Positions 43,340 to 51,268 of a stretch of 64,000 bases of DNA are shown one piece after another; positions within the stretch are counted from its first letter, which is position 1; each line of letters opens with the position of its first letter. A program made the position numbers and the translations under genes. The stretch comes from Acidobacteria bacterium Ga0077551. Its GTDB lineage: Bacteria; Pseudomonadota; Alphaproteobacteria; Caulobacterales; Hyphomonadaceae. Below the pieces are notes generated by a model that did no database searches, was not told where the DNA came from, and saw only the letters and a list, made by a program, of their open reading frames with translations. The stretch covers positions 1 through 64,000 of the forward strand of contig LNFC01000018.1 in NCBI GenBank assembly GCA_001464545.1, written 5' to 3'.

Positions 43340-44689
43340 TCAGGCGACCGGTTCGGCTTTCAGGCCGATGCCGGCATAGGCGCGGACACTGTCTTTCGCG
43401 AGCAGGCGGCGGCCATCGACCAAATAGGGGTTGGCGCCGGTCGTCTCGAGCAGGGCCGGGAGGGCGCGGAATTCGGGCCAGCCGGTCATGATCAGGATGG
43501 CGTCCACGCCGGCCACGGTGCCGTCGAGGTTGTCCACGAAGGTGACGCCTGACGGGAAGACCTTCTCGGCTTCATGGCGGGCGATGGGATCGAACGCCGT
43601 GATCACTGCGCCGGCTTCCAGCAGTGCCTGCGTGACGGGGAGCGACGGGCTTTCGCGGATATCATCCGTACCCGGCTTGAACGCCATGCCGAGGACCGCA
43701 ACTTTCACCCCAGCGAGATCCGGGAAGCGCAGCTTCAGCATCTCGATCATGCGGGCCGGCTGGTCCGCGTTGACGGAGATGACCGACTTCAGAAGGTCCA
43801 TCCGGGCACCCTTGCCGGCGCCGTGCGCGATCAGGGCTTTCACGTCTTTCGGGAAGCAGCTGCCGCCGAAGCCGCAACCGGCGGCGAGGTAGGAGATGAA
43901 GCCCGGAATGACGCGCTCGCCATCCTTGCGGATCGGGGTGAAGCGCTTGTCGAGGTGCACACCGCGCATGACCTCGACAACGTCCACGCCGACCGTGGCC
44001 GACAGGTTGCCGATCTCGTTCGAGAAGGAGATCAGCGTCGCGAGCAGGGAGTTGGCGGTGTACTTGATCATCTCGGCCGTGCGCGGCTTCGTCTGGATCA
44101 CGTCGACATCCGGGAACACGTCATAGATTTTCGCCATGACGCCGATCGTGCGCGCGTCGATGCCGCCCAGTACGATACGGTCCGGGTACATGAAGTCGTC
44201 GATGGCCTCGCCTTCCTTGAGGAATTCGGGGTTCATGCCGACGCCGAAATCGCGGCCGGCTTTCTTGCCCGAAGCTTCTTCGAGGATCGGCAGGACAACG
44301 TCTTCCGTGGTGCCCGGGACGACCGTGCTTTTCACGATGACGACATGGTAGGCTTCATGGTCTTTGAGCGCTTCACCGATCTGGCGGGCCGCGGCGCGGA
44401 TGTATTTGAGGTCGATCAGGTCGCCGTCAAAGGGCGTGCCGACCGCGATCAGGGAAATGTCCGCACCCTGAACAGCCTTCTTCAGGTCCGTCGTGGCGGT
44501 GAGGTGCGAGGGCACGACCTGGTCGAGCAGTTCCTGCAGGCCGGCTTCGTAGATGGGCGGCTTGCGGTCGTTGATATGGGCGACCTTGGCGGGATCAACG
44601 TCCACGCAGACAACCTCATGCCCCTTTGAGGCAAGGCAGGCGCCGGAGACGAGGCCGACATATCCTGTGCCGATGATGGCGATTTTCAT
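43340..44689 (-). CDS. ugd: UDP-glucose 6-dehydrogenase
   Basis: Oxidises UDP-glucose to UDP-glucuronate for acidic polysaccharides. Seen: 449 residues, NAD-binding KIAIIGTGYVGLVSG, the KSTVVPGTTE and NPEFLKEGEAIDDF motifs, and the catalytic C278 in GFGGSCFPKD. Its ATG overlaps the stop of the upstream SDR gene by one base (TAATG), so it is the last gene of a COG4091-SDR-ugd transcript. Bacterial UGDs are often activated by BY-kinases, and one is encoded at 51269 (inference of regulation). Confidence 0.96.
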   Translation of the reverse strand: MKIAIIGTGYVGLVSGACLASKGHEVVCVDVDPAKVAHINDRKPPIYEAGLQELLDQVVPSHLTATTDLKKAVQGADISLIAVGTPFDGDLIDLKYIRAAARQIGEALKDHEAYHVVIVKSTVVPGTTEDVVLPILEEASGKKAGRDFGVGMNPEFLKEGEAIDDFMYPDRIVLGGIDARTIGVMAKIYDVFPDVDVIQTKPRTAEMIKYTANSLLATLISFSNEIGNLSATVGVDVVEVMRGVHLDKRFTPIRKDGERVIPGFISYLAAGCGFGGSCFPKDVKALIAHGAGKGARMDLLKSVISVNADQPARMIEMLKLRFPDLAGVKVAVLGMAFKPGTDDIRESPSLPVTQALLEAGAVITAFDPIARHEAEKVFPSGVTFVDNLDGTVAGVDAILIMTGWPEFRALPALLETTGANPYLVDGRRLLAKDSVRAYAGIGLKAEPVA

Positions 44690-45798
44690 TAGGCGAGCTC
44701 CGCGACCTGGTTGCCGGCATACCAGAAAAGGGACCGCTTGAGGCCTTCGTCCGGACCGATTGTGGGTTCATATCCGAGTTCCGTACGTGCCTTGGTGATG
44801 ATGGGGCATCGGCGGTTCGGGTTATCTGTGAGGTATTCGGCGTCGTCCGATTTGCCGAGCACAACTTTGCCCTTGTAGCCGAATTCTTCGGCGGCAATGG
44901 CCGTGACGCGGCGGGCGAGTTCGGCCATGCTGATCTCTGGCGTCTCGGTACCGATGTTATAGGCTTCGCCCGGGCGGCCGCGGACCAGGATCTTGTAATA
45001 GCCGACGATGGCATCCGCGATGTAGCAGAAGGTGCGCGTCGGAGCGCCGTCGGACAGCATGACAATGTCGCGGCCGGCGAAGATGTCCCGAGCGAAGTCC
45101 GGCAGGACGCGGCCATCGGTGATCTTCAGGCCGGGCCCGTAATTGTTGAAGGGGCGCGCCATCTTGACGGGCACCTTGTGGACCTGGGCGAAGGCGACGC
45201 AAAGGGTTTCGCCATAGCGCTTGGACTCGTCGTAGCAGGCCCGCGGGCCGGTGCAGGAGACGTTGCCGCGATAGGTTTCCGGGGTCGGGATATTGTCCGG
45301 GGTCGGATCACCGTAAATTTCGCTCGTCGAGTAGAAGAGGAAGCCCGACATGGGTTTGCCTTGGGTTGCGAGGTCGCGGGCATACTCAAGAAGCAGGCGC
45401 AGGCCGTTGACGTTCGCATCCATCGTCTCCAGCGGGAACTGGCGATAGAAGATTGGCGAGGCGATAGAGGCTGCGTGGATCAGGTAATCCTGGGGCGGAA
45501 GGTCTGCGGGGAGGGCGTCTAGCACGTCATGCTTGCGAAGCGTCAGGTCCTTGCGACCTTCCAGCGCTTTCAGCCAGTCCGGCATGCCGCGCATGTAGTT
45601 GTCAAACACGGTCAGCTGGATCGGCGCCTTGCCTGAAACGTCGTTGTAGTACAACGCCGCCTGTACAAGGTAATAGCCAAGAAAACCTGCTCCGCCGATG
45701 ATCAGCAGGCGCTTTCCGGCCATTTCGCCGAACTCGGAGGAGAGACGTTCCGCCATGTAGGCGAGGTCGGTCTGGACGATGTCTTGGGCAGTTTTCAT
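44689..45798 (-). CDS. NAD-dependent epimerase/dehydratase (extended SDR), sugar-nucleotide enzyme
   Basis: 369 residues from ATG 45798 (MKTAQDIVQTDLAY). Seen: an unusual N-terminal extension of about 34 residues before the Rossmann motif IIGGAGFLGYYLV, then FYSTSEIYGDP and the catalytic YDESK, PFNNYGPG, and DGAPTRTFCYIADAIVGYYK. The fold is that of UDP-glucuronate decarboxylase and dTDP/CDP-hexose 4,6-dehydratase relatives. With ugd directly coupled, UDP-xylose synthesis is one option; with rfbF nearby, action on a CDP-sugar is another. The open frame upstream to 45972 overlaps the preceding gene and is not used. Confidence 0.88.
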   Translation of the reverse strand: MKTAQDIVQTDLAYMAERLSSEFGEMAGKRLLIIGGAGFLGYYLVQAALYYNDVSGKAPIQLTVFDNYMRGMPDWLKALEGRKDLTLRKHDVLDALPADLPPQDYLIHAASIASPIFYRQFPLETMDANVNGLRLLLEYARDLATQGKPMSGFLFYSTSEIYGDPTPDNIPTPETYRGNVSCTGPRACYDESKRYGETLCVAFAQVHKVPVKMARPFNNYGPGLKITDGRVLPDFARDIFAGRDIVMLSDGAPTRTFCYIADAIVGYYKILVRGRPGEAYNIGTETPEISMAELARRVTAIAAEEFGYKGKVVLGKSDDAEYLTDNPNRRCPIITKARTELGYEPTIGPDEGLKRSLFWYAGNQVAELA

Positions 45799-45827
45799 GA
45801 ACGCAACTCTGGCTTTGGGAAGGAGGG

Positions 45828-47147
45828 TCAGTGAGAGGTCGCCGGCATGCGAGCCGGTGCGAACTTGGCGTCTTGCTTGGCACGCAGCTGGTGCGGCAGG
45901 TCGTTCGTGGGCGGAACAACATCGTCCCAGCTGATGGCTTCGTCCTTGTTGATGTTGCGCTTCAGGCGGCAACCCTCGGCGAGGCCCATCGGCAGGAGGC
46001 GGTCCTTCTGCTGGATGGCGGCCGTTTCGCAGACGCCGTAAGTCATGAAACCGCCGATGCCGTCGATGGTCTCACCAGCCTTGAGCGGGCGTTTAGCTAG
46101 GGTGATCACTTCAACCACCGGCGGGCCGAGCGGCTCGATGGGCACGTCCTTGAGGAGCGCGACGCGGGCAATCGAATTGTGCACTTCCAGCGAGGTGAGG
46201 TGCCAGCCGGTATGGAAGCTATAGAGCGGGCCCTGGCCGAGCTTGCCATAGTTCAGGTAGACCTTCTGGATCTCGTCCCTGGCTTCAGCGAACACGTAGA
46301 CGCCGGGGCTCGGCGCGGCGCCGACGACATAGTCCACGATGCCGCCGAGGGCGCGAAGCTGGTCGATGTCGTACATGTCCACCATCTGGTCGACATGGCC
46401 CTTGAACTCATGGCCGATCATGCCGCGCTGGGCGATGGTCATGCCGGTTGCGTTGGCAGTGATCGCCTGTTCGAAGGAAATCTTGGTGCCGTCGGCAAAG
46501 CTGGTCACCATCTCCGGGGTCTGGCCCCATTGCTTGGCGAAGGCGGCCTGTGTTTCCGGCGTGCGGTAGCGGTCCTGCAGGCCCTTGATGTTGCCGCAGA
46601 GCAGCGGCGTCATGCCGAGCTGTTTGACATAGCGCCAGAGGTTGATCTGCACGACCGGCTGGTCGCCGTCGGCGCCGGAAAGGATGACGCCCGCTTCGTC
46701 GGCCATGGCCTTGAGGATCGGGCCGCAGGTCGCGTCGAGCTCGGCGTTCATCGAGACCATCGGCTTGCGATGCTGGATCGAGAGCGTGGTGGCGAGCGCG
46801 CCGTAGCCAACATGGCCGGTCGCTTCGAGGGTAATGTCGATGAGGCCGGCGCTGGCTGCGACGGCAGGATCGTTGGTGACAGCATACTTGCCATCGCGGA
46901 TCGCCTGGTCGAGGGCGGCGGCGCTACTCACTTCGCGGATGTCGGCCGGGTCAACACCGACCGCGGTGTAGCAGCCGATGGCCTTCTCGACCGTGCGATT
47001 GCAGATGACCGCGAGCCGGAGGCCGGGCGTGTAGCGGACGATCTGGGTGGTGATGCCGCGCGCCATGTAGCCGGCGCCGAACATGGCCACCTGGGCCGGC
47101 CGCCCGGACGCTGCACGCGCCTTCAGGGCTGTATCGACGATCAGCAT
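45828..47147 (-). CDS. COG4091-type NAD(P)-dependent oxidoreductase with C-terminal SAF domain
   Basis: 439 residues related to the N-terminal domain of homoserine dehydrogenase but not itself a homoserine enzyme. Seen: nucleotide-binding VAMFGAGYMARGI, ITLEATGHVGYGAL, and KPMVSMNAELDATCGPIL. The middle part has GNIKGLQDRYRTPETQ and YSFHTGWHLTSLEV. The end is SAF-like (LAKRPLKAGETIDGIGG...MGLAEGCRLKRNI), the fold that in other proteins binds carbohydrate or ice. Members of this group recur beside glucose-1-phosphate cytidylyltransferase in surface-sugar loci (recalled). It heads the leftward transcript with the SDR and ugd. The exact reaction is unknown. Confidence 0.85.
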   Translation of the reverse strand: MLIVDTALKARAASGRPAQVAMFGAGYMARGITTQIVRYTPGLRLAVICNRTVEKAIGCYTAVGVDPADIREVSSAAALDQAIRDGKYAVTNDPAVAASAGLIDITLEATGHVGYGALATTLSIQHRKPMVSMNAELDATCGPILKAMADEAGVILSGADGDQPVVQINLWRYVKQLGMTPLLCGNIKGLQDRYRTPETQAAFAKQWGQTPEMVTSFADGTKISFEQAITANATGMTIAQRGMIGHEFKGHVDQMVDMYDIDQLRALGGIVDYVVGAAPSPGVYVFAEARDEIQKVYLNYGKLGQGPLYSFHTGWHLTSLEVHNSIARVALLKDVPIEPLGPPVVEVITLAKRPLKAGETIDGIGGFMTYGVCETAAIQQKDRLLPMGLAEGCRLKRNINKDEAISWDDVVPPTNDLPHQLRAKQDAKFAPARMPATSH

Positions 47148-47489
47148 GTCTCAATCCTTGTTGGAAGGCAGGGGTTCGCAGGTCGAGCTTGCAACTCGTA
47201 TACCACTGTTCGGAAGACGGTGCGCCGTTCTGGTGCGGTGCACACTGATACCAAAGAGCCGATGCAGGGTTCAAGTTACAAGGCAGGTCTTTTCGACAAC
47301 ACCCGTCATATACTCCGGAACCGGAGTATTGCACGCAGGAGGAAGGGGGTGCACTGCGTGGTGGCCGGGTAGATTACTTGGGGCCCGCGCGCAGTTTACC
47401 TTCGCCATCTTGAGTTTCGCGGCAGTTGTGGCCAGTATATTGCAAGTGACGGGCACAACTGTGTGTGTGCCGGTTTTCAGGGGATTACT
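47148..47489. other. Divergent intergenic region of the polysaccharide cluster
   Basis: These 342 bases separate the leftward COG4091-SDR-ugd transcript from the rightward glycosyltransferase. I see no gene in them. They are visibly less GC-rich than the flanks and contain one perfect 20-base palindrome at 47310-47329, so they probably hold both promoters and their control sites. Confidence 0.7.
47310..47329. promoter_or_regulatory. Palindrome in the divergent polysaccharide promoter region
   Basis: ATACTCCGG-AA-CCGGAGTAT, perfect 9-base arms with a 2-base centre. It lies about 160 bases from either start codon. Shape and place suggest a dimeric regulator's site; the regulator is not in this window as far as I can tell. 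Confidence 0.6.
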
Positions 47490-48455
47490 ATGCTCGTCAG
47501 TGTTGTGCTGCCTTGTTACAATGGCGCCGCCACCCTCGCCGTGATGCTGGACTCACTTGTCCGCCAAACCTACGAAGGCGAATGGGAGCTGGTGTTCGTC
47601 AACAATGGCTCGACGGATAACTCGGTCGAAATGGCGATGTCCTACGCAGACCGGCTGCCGGTGCGGGTGGTGCAGGCCTATATCGGCCATGGTCCCCAAG
47701 GCACGGTCGGGCATTCCTACACGGTGGGTTTCCGGGCCGCCAAGGGCGACGTGATACTCGTCTGCGAGTCCGATGACGAGTGCGATCCTGACTGGATGCG
47801 CCACATGGTGAAGGCGCTGGAAACCTGCGATTTCGCCGTCCCGGCGCTCGACTATGAAAGACTCAATCCGCCTAGCATGACCTGGGGCAAGGACCGCGGC
47901 CTGCAGGGCCGGGCCGAAGGCCTGCCGACGGTTGTCGGCCCGCTCCACCTTCCGTTCGCCGCCTGCAACGCCATCGGCATGACCCGCAACTGCTACAAGC
48001 GCGTGGGTGATCCGACCGACTGGATCGGCACGGCCTGGGACGTTGACTATTGCTGGCGTGTGCAGCTGGCCGGCATGAAGCTGACTTATGTGCCGGAAGC
48101 GCTGGTGCACTACCGGCTGCGCGACACGGCGGACGGCCGTTTCAAACAGGCCCGCACCTGGGGCCGGGGACATGTCAAGCTACACATCCGGTACGGCATG
48201 AAGCCCTGGTGGCGTTACCTGGCGTTCAGCCTGTACCGCCTTGCCCGCGCAGGTTTCTTGCTTGTATTCGGTACGCTGGCTGGCAAACGCCCATACGCTT
48301 ATTGGGTGTTCGATTGGGGCTTCGCGCGCGGCCAGCTGGAGGCTTTCCCGACACTCCTGAAGGCGCAGCTCAAGCGGGTGCCGCCGGAGAAGAACATCCT
48401 GGCCGGTCAGCAGCCGGAAGGTCCGCAAACCTATATCGCCATTCCGGACGCCTGA
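47490..48455 (+). CDS. Glycosyltransferase family 2
   Basis: Inverting glycosyltransferase, 321 residues from ATG 47490 (AGGGG 7 bases upstream). Seen: GT-A start VSVVLPCYNGAATLAVMLDSLVRQTYEGEWELVFVNNGSTDNS, the metal-binding acidic motif ESDDECD, and a WDVDYCWRVQLAGMK segment near the acceptor site. A hydrophobic amphipathic stretch follows (about 245-275), suggesting membrane association. It converges on the FMN oxidase gene with 3 bases between stop codons. Sugar and acceptor unknown. Confidence 0.9.
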   Translation: MLVSVVLPCYNGAATLAVMLDSLVRQTYEGEWELVFVNNGSTDNSVEMAMSYADRLPVRVVQAYIGHGPQGTVGHSYTVGFRAAKGDVILVCESDDECDPDWMRHMVKALETCDFAVPALDYERLNPPSMTWGKDRGLQGRAEGLPTVVGPLHLPFAACNAIGMTRNCYKRVGDPTDWIGTAWDVDYCWRVQLAGMKLTYVPEALVHYRLRDTADGRFKQARTWGRGHVKLHIRYGMKPWWRYLAFSLYRLARAGFLLVFGTLAGKRPYAYWVFDWGFARGQLEAFPTLLKAQLKRVPPEKNILAGQQPEGPQTYIAIPDA

Positions 48456-48458
48456 TCT

Positions 48459-49637
48459 TCAGGCGTCTCCGCCGGAACGCAGATCGAGAACGGATCGCCC
48501 GATCTGGCGTGTGTCCGTGACGCCGGTGAGCGCCATCGATACCGAAAATTCACCGTGAAACGCCTTGAGCTGGTTGAGCAATCCCGCCTCACCGGCGCCC
48601 GCAAGCGCGTACACCCAGGGCCGTCCCACCATCGCCGCATCGGCGCCCATCGCCATGGCTTTCAGGATATCCTGGCCGGATCGCACCCCGCCATCGACCA
48701 GCAACTTCGTCTGACCGGACACCTTGTCCGCGATGCGCGGCAGCATCGAGATCGAGGAGGCAACGCCGTCCAGCTGCCGGCCACCATGGTTGGAGACGAT
48801 GATTCCGTCGACCCCGCTTTTCACGGCTTCCACCGCATCTTCGGGGCTCAGGATGCCCTTGATCACCAGCGGCCCGTCCCATTGCGAGCGGATCCAGGCG
48901 AGGTCCGCCCAGCTGATCGACGGGTCAATCGAGGCGTTCGCCCAGGCTGAAAAGTCGGCCGGGGTGGAGGCGTTCTTCACATAAGGGGCAATGTTTCCAA
49001 GGATGTGGGGCCTGCCGCCGAGGCCCACCTCAAGCGCCCAGCCGGGGTGAAGGGCATAGGAGATCAGCCCGCGCCGCAGGCGGGCCCAGCTTCCGCCGCC
49101 GCCGCTCATCGTGTTGCGGACATCCCGATAGCGCGTGCCGACGACCGGTAGGTCAACCGTCAGGGCAAGGACGGTTACGCCGGACGCCTTGGCCCGCGCG
49201 ATGAGATCGGCGCAGGCGCCCCGGTCGCGGATCATGTAAAGCTGGAACCAGAGCGGGCCTGAGCCTGCGGCTGCAGTCTCCTCTACAGAACACACCGAAA
49301 GCGTTGAGAGGCAGTACGGTATGCCGAAGAATCCCGCGACGCGCCGCGCGGCCGCTTCCCCCCGGCGCGCCATCATCCCGGACAGTCCGACCGGCGAAAG
49401 CGCCAGCGGCAGCGTTAACTCTGCCCCAAAAAGGGTCGTTGCGGTGGACCGCGCCGACACATCGCGAAGTATCCGCTGGTGCAGCTCGAGCCGCTCGAAA
49501 TCACGAACGTTCCGGGCGAGCGTGACCTCTGCATACGCGCCGCCATCGAGGTAATCGAACAGGAAGCGGGGCAGGCGGCGCTCGGCCAACCGGCGGTAGT
49601 CAGCAACAGAGGCAGGGGCCAGGGTCAATGTTGGCAT
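48459..49637 (-). CDS. FMN-dependent alpha-hydroxy-acid oxidase/dehydrogenase (LldD-like)
   Basis: TIM-barrel flavoenzyme of the L-lactate dehydrogenase/glycolate oxidase/mandelate dehydrogenase family, 392 residues. Seen: PRFLFDYLDGGAYAEVTLARN, LALSPVGLSGMM, FQLYMIRDR, TVDLPVVGTRYRDVRN, K260 in VIKGI, and the catalytic H284 in SNHGGRQLDG followed by LVDGGVRSGQDILKAMAMGADAAMVGRPW. Which hydroxy acid it uses is not determinable. It lies inside the polysaccharide region but points the other way and may be unrelated to it. Confidence 0.92.
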   Translation of the reverse strand: MPTLTLAPASVADYRRLAERRLPRFLFDYLDGGAYAEVTLARNVRDFERLELHQRILRDVSARSTATTLFGAELTLPLALSPVGLSGMMARRGEAAARRVAGFFGIPYCLSTLSVCSVEETAAAGSGPLWFQLYMIRDRGACADLIARAKASGVTVLALTVDLPVVGTRYRDVRNTMSGGGGSWARLRRGLISYALHPGWALEVGLGGRPHILGNIAPYVKNASTPADFSAWANASIDPSISWADLAWIRSQWDGPLVIKGILSPEDAVEAVKSGVDGIIVSNHGGRQLDGVASSISMLPRIADKVSGQTKLLVDGGVRSGQDILKAMAMGADAAMVGRPWVYALAGAGEAGLLNQLKAFHGEFSVSMALTGVTDTRQIGRSVLDLRSGGDA

Positions 49638-49914
49638 GGTAAAAACTCAGCTGGTAGCCTGTTCGTCTGGAACCAATAGCGCGCTCAGTCCTTTCTTTTC
49701 GTTAGCAACTTCAATCCGCAAAGTAACGGATGTGGTGTTTTGTTAACGAATATTCCGGGGACCGATATTCAATTCCGAACCATTTGCAGGTATTGGGGGA
49801 TATGCACCCGAATTCACCGCAAATGCGGGCAATCCGGGATGGTATTGAACTTGCACGGGTTGAGAAGACAACCCAGGCCATGTCGGCCTCGCAGAGAAAC
49901 TGGGGAATGGTGAA
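49638..49914. other. Promoter and leader region before the outer-membrane polysaccharide gene
   Basis: These 277 bases lie between the leftward oxidase and the rightward beta-barrel gene. They are locally AT-rich (49735-49790) and probably carry both promoters. A hairpin GGGTTG-AGAAGA-CAACCC at 49857-49874 sits about 40 bases before the downstream ATG and could shape the leader RNA. I see no convincing gene. Confidence 0.55.
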
Positions 49915-51201
49915 ATGTCCAAACTGAAACGCGTTAGCCTGATGAGTGTTGCCGCCTGCGCCCTGATTGCGCCGGTTGCCTTGGGTCAGGGCAGTGACTT
50001 CTTTAGCCGCGACAAGTACGAGTCCGTGCGTGAGCGCGCACAGCCGGAATTTGATCCGGAACCGATCCGCCTTGGCACATTCGTCGTCCGGTCGATGGGC
50101 GAAGCTGGCCTCGTCTCGAACGACAACGTGTTCGCGACGTCCGGCAACGAACAGTCCGATATCGTTGCGCGCGTCGGCGCCGATGTTTCGGGCACGACCG
50201 ACTGGAGCGTCCATGCCCTCGGCTTCGACGCTTCGGCCTACCGCAACCAGTATCTCGACCTCAGTGATGAATCGACCACCGACCTGACCGCCCGCCTTCG
50301 CGGCCGCGTCGATGTCACCCGCGCTTTCTCGGTCGGCGGCGCCGTGTTCGCCGAAGACCGCGCTGAACCGCGCACCGATTTCGTCAACGCATTCAGCGCC
50401 GAACGTCCGATCCAGTACACCCGTACGGGCGTGCAGGTTGATGCCGACTACCAAAGCGACCGCGTCCGCTGGAACAACAGCCTGTCGACGAGCGAAGAAA
50501 ACTACGAAGACAGCGAAGCGCTCGGCACCGGTCTGAACATTGACCAGGACTACCGCGACCGCACTGTCCTGCAGGGCCGCTCGCGCCTGTCCTACGCCGT
50601 CTCGCCGAACCTGGCCGTCTTCGGGCAGGGCACCTTCGGTCAGAGCGAATTTGACACGACCCAGATCTTCGGCGGCCTGCCGCGCTCGCGCGACTCCAGC
50701 GGCTATACGATCTCCGGCGGTGTCGACTTCGAACTCACGGCGCTGGTGCGCGGTGACATCGCCGTCGGCTACCTGAACGAAGACAAGGACGACGACTTCT
50801 TCGCCGACGTCAGCGGCCTTTCGGTTGATGCGCAGATGGAATGGTTCCCGACGCGTCTGACCACAGTCAACTTCAATGCCGGCCGCCGCGTGGTGGATAT
50901 CGGTGCTTTCGACTCGCCGAGCGCCGTTGAAACACGCTTCGGAGCCGGTGTTGACCACGAACTGCGCCGCAACATTATCCTTTCGGGTTATGCCGGTATA
51001 TCCAACTACGAGTACGAGGAAATCGACCGCAAGGACGAAAATCTGGAATTCGGTGCTGTGGCGACCTATAAGATGAACATGCGCCTGCATTGGGAAGTCT
51101 TCGCGCGCAACCGCGACCGTGACGTCTCGGGTACTGCCATCTTCGGCGATCCGTCCTTTGGGCAGACGCAGTTCGGCATTGGCCTGAAACTCTTCCCGTA
51201 A
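49915..51201 (+). CDS. Outer-membrane beta-barrel protein of polysaccharide loci (BBP2-type)
   Basis: 428 residues with a signal peptide (MSKLKRVSLMSVAACALIAPVALG, cut before QGSDFF). The rest alternates short beta strands rich in aromatic and charged residues (VSGTTDWSVHALGFDASAYRNQYLD and later repeats) and ends FGIGLKLFP. This is the pattern of the putative beta-barrel porin 2 family, often found beside Wzz/BY-kinase genes. It probably serves export or anchoring of the polysaccharide at the outer membrane (inference). It is the first gene of the unit with the BY-kinase, separated from it by a strong hairpin. Confidence 0.85.
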   Translation: MSKLKRVSLMSVAACALIAPVALGQGSDFFSRDKYESVRERAQPEFDPEPIRLGTFVVRSMGEAGLVSNDNVFATSGNEQSDIVARVGADVSGTTDWSVHALGFDASAYRNQYLDLSDESTTDLTARLRGRVDVTRAFSVGGAVFAEDRAEPRTDFVNAFSAERPIQYTRTGVQVDADYQSDRVRWNNSLSTSEENYEDSEALGTGLNIDQDYRDRTVLQGRSRLSYAVSPNLAVFGQGTFGQSEFDTTQIFGGLPRSRDSSGYTISGGVDFELTALVRGDIAVGYLNEDKDDDFFADVSGLSVDAQMEWFPTRLTTVNFNAGRRVVDIGAFDSPSAVETRFGAGVDHELRRNIILSGYAGISNYEYEEIDRKDENLEFGAVATYKMNMRLHWEVFARNRDRDVSGTAIFGDPSFGQTQFGIGLKLFP

Positions 51202-51214
51202 CTTTTCCTGCTTT

Positions 51215-51244
51215 CCGGGAGCCGGCAATAGCGCCGGCTCCCGG
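51215..51244. terminator. Perfect 12-base hairpin between the beta-barrel and BY-kinase genes
   Basis: CCGGGAGCCGGC-AATAGC-GCCGGCTCCCGG, a 12-base stem with a 6-base loop, 13 bases after the beta-barrel stop and 24 before the BY-kinase start. No T-run follows. In a presumed operon it could be a partial terminator, an mRNA processing site or a 3'-end stabiliser. Confidence 0.6.
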
Positions 51245-51268
51245 CCCTAAAATTTCAGAGGCCGTGCC

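Noticed and set aside
47452-47471. GGCACA...TGTGCC dyad with a GT run just before the GT2 gene
   Set aside because: Short arms and a simple GT repeat; likely chance.
49730-49927. 65-codon open frame before the beta-barrel gene
   Set aside because: It overlaps the downstream start, lies over the AT-rich promoter region, has no ribosome binding site and resembles no family.
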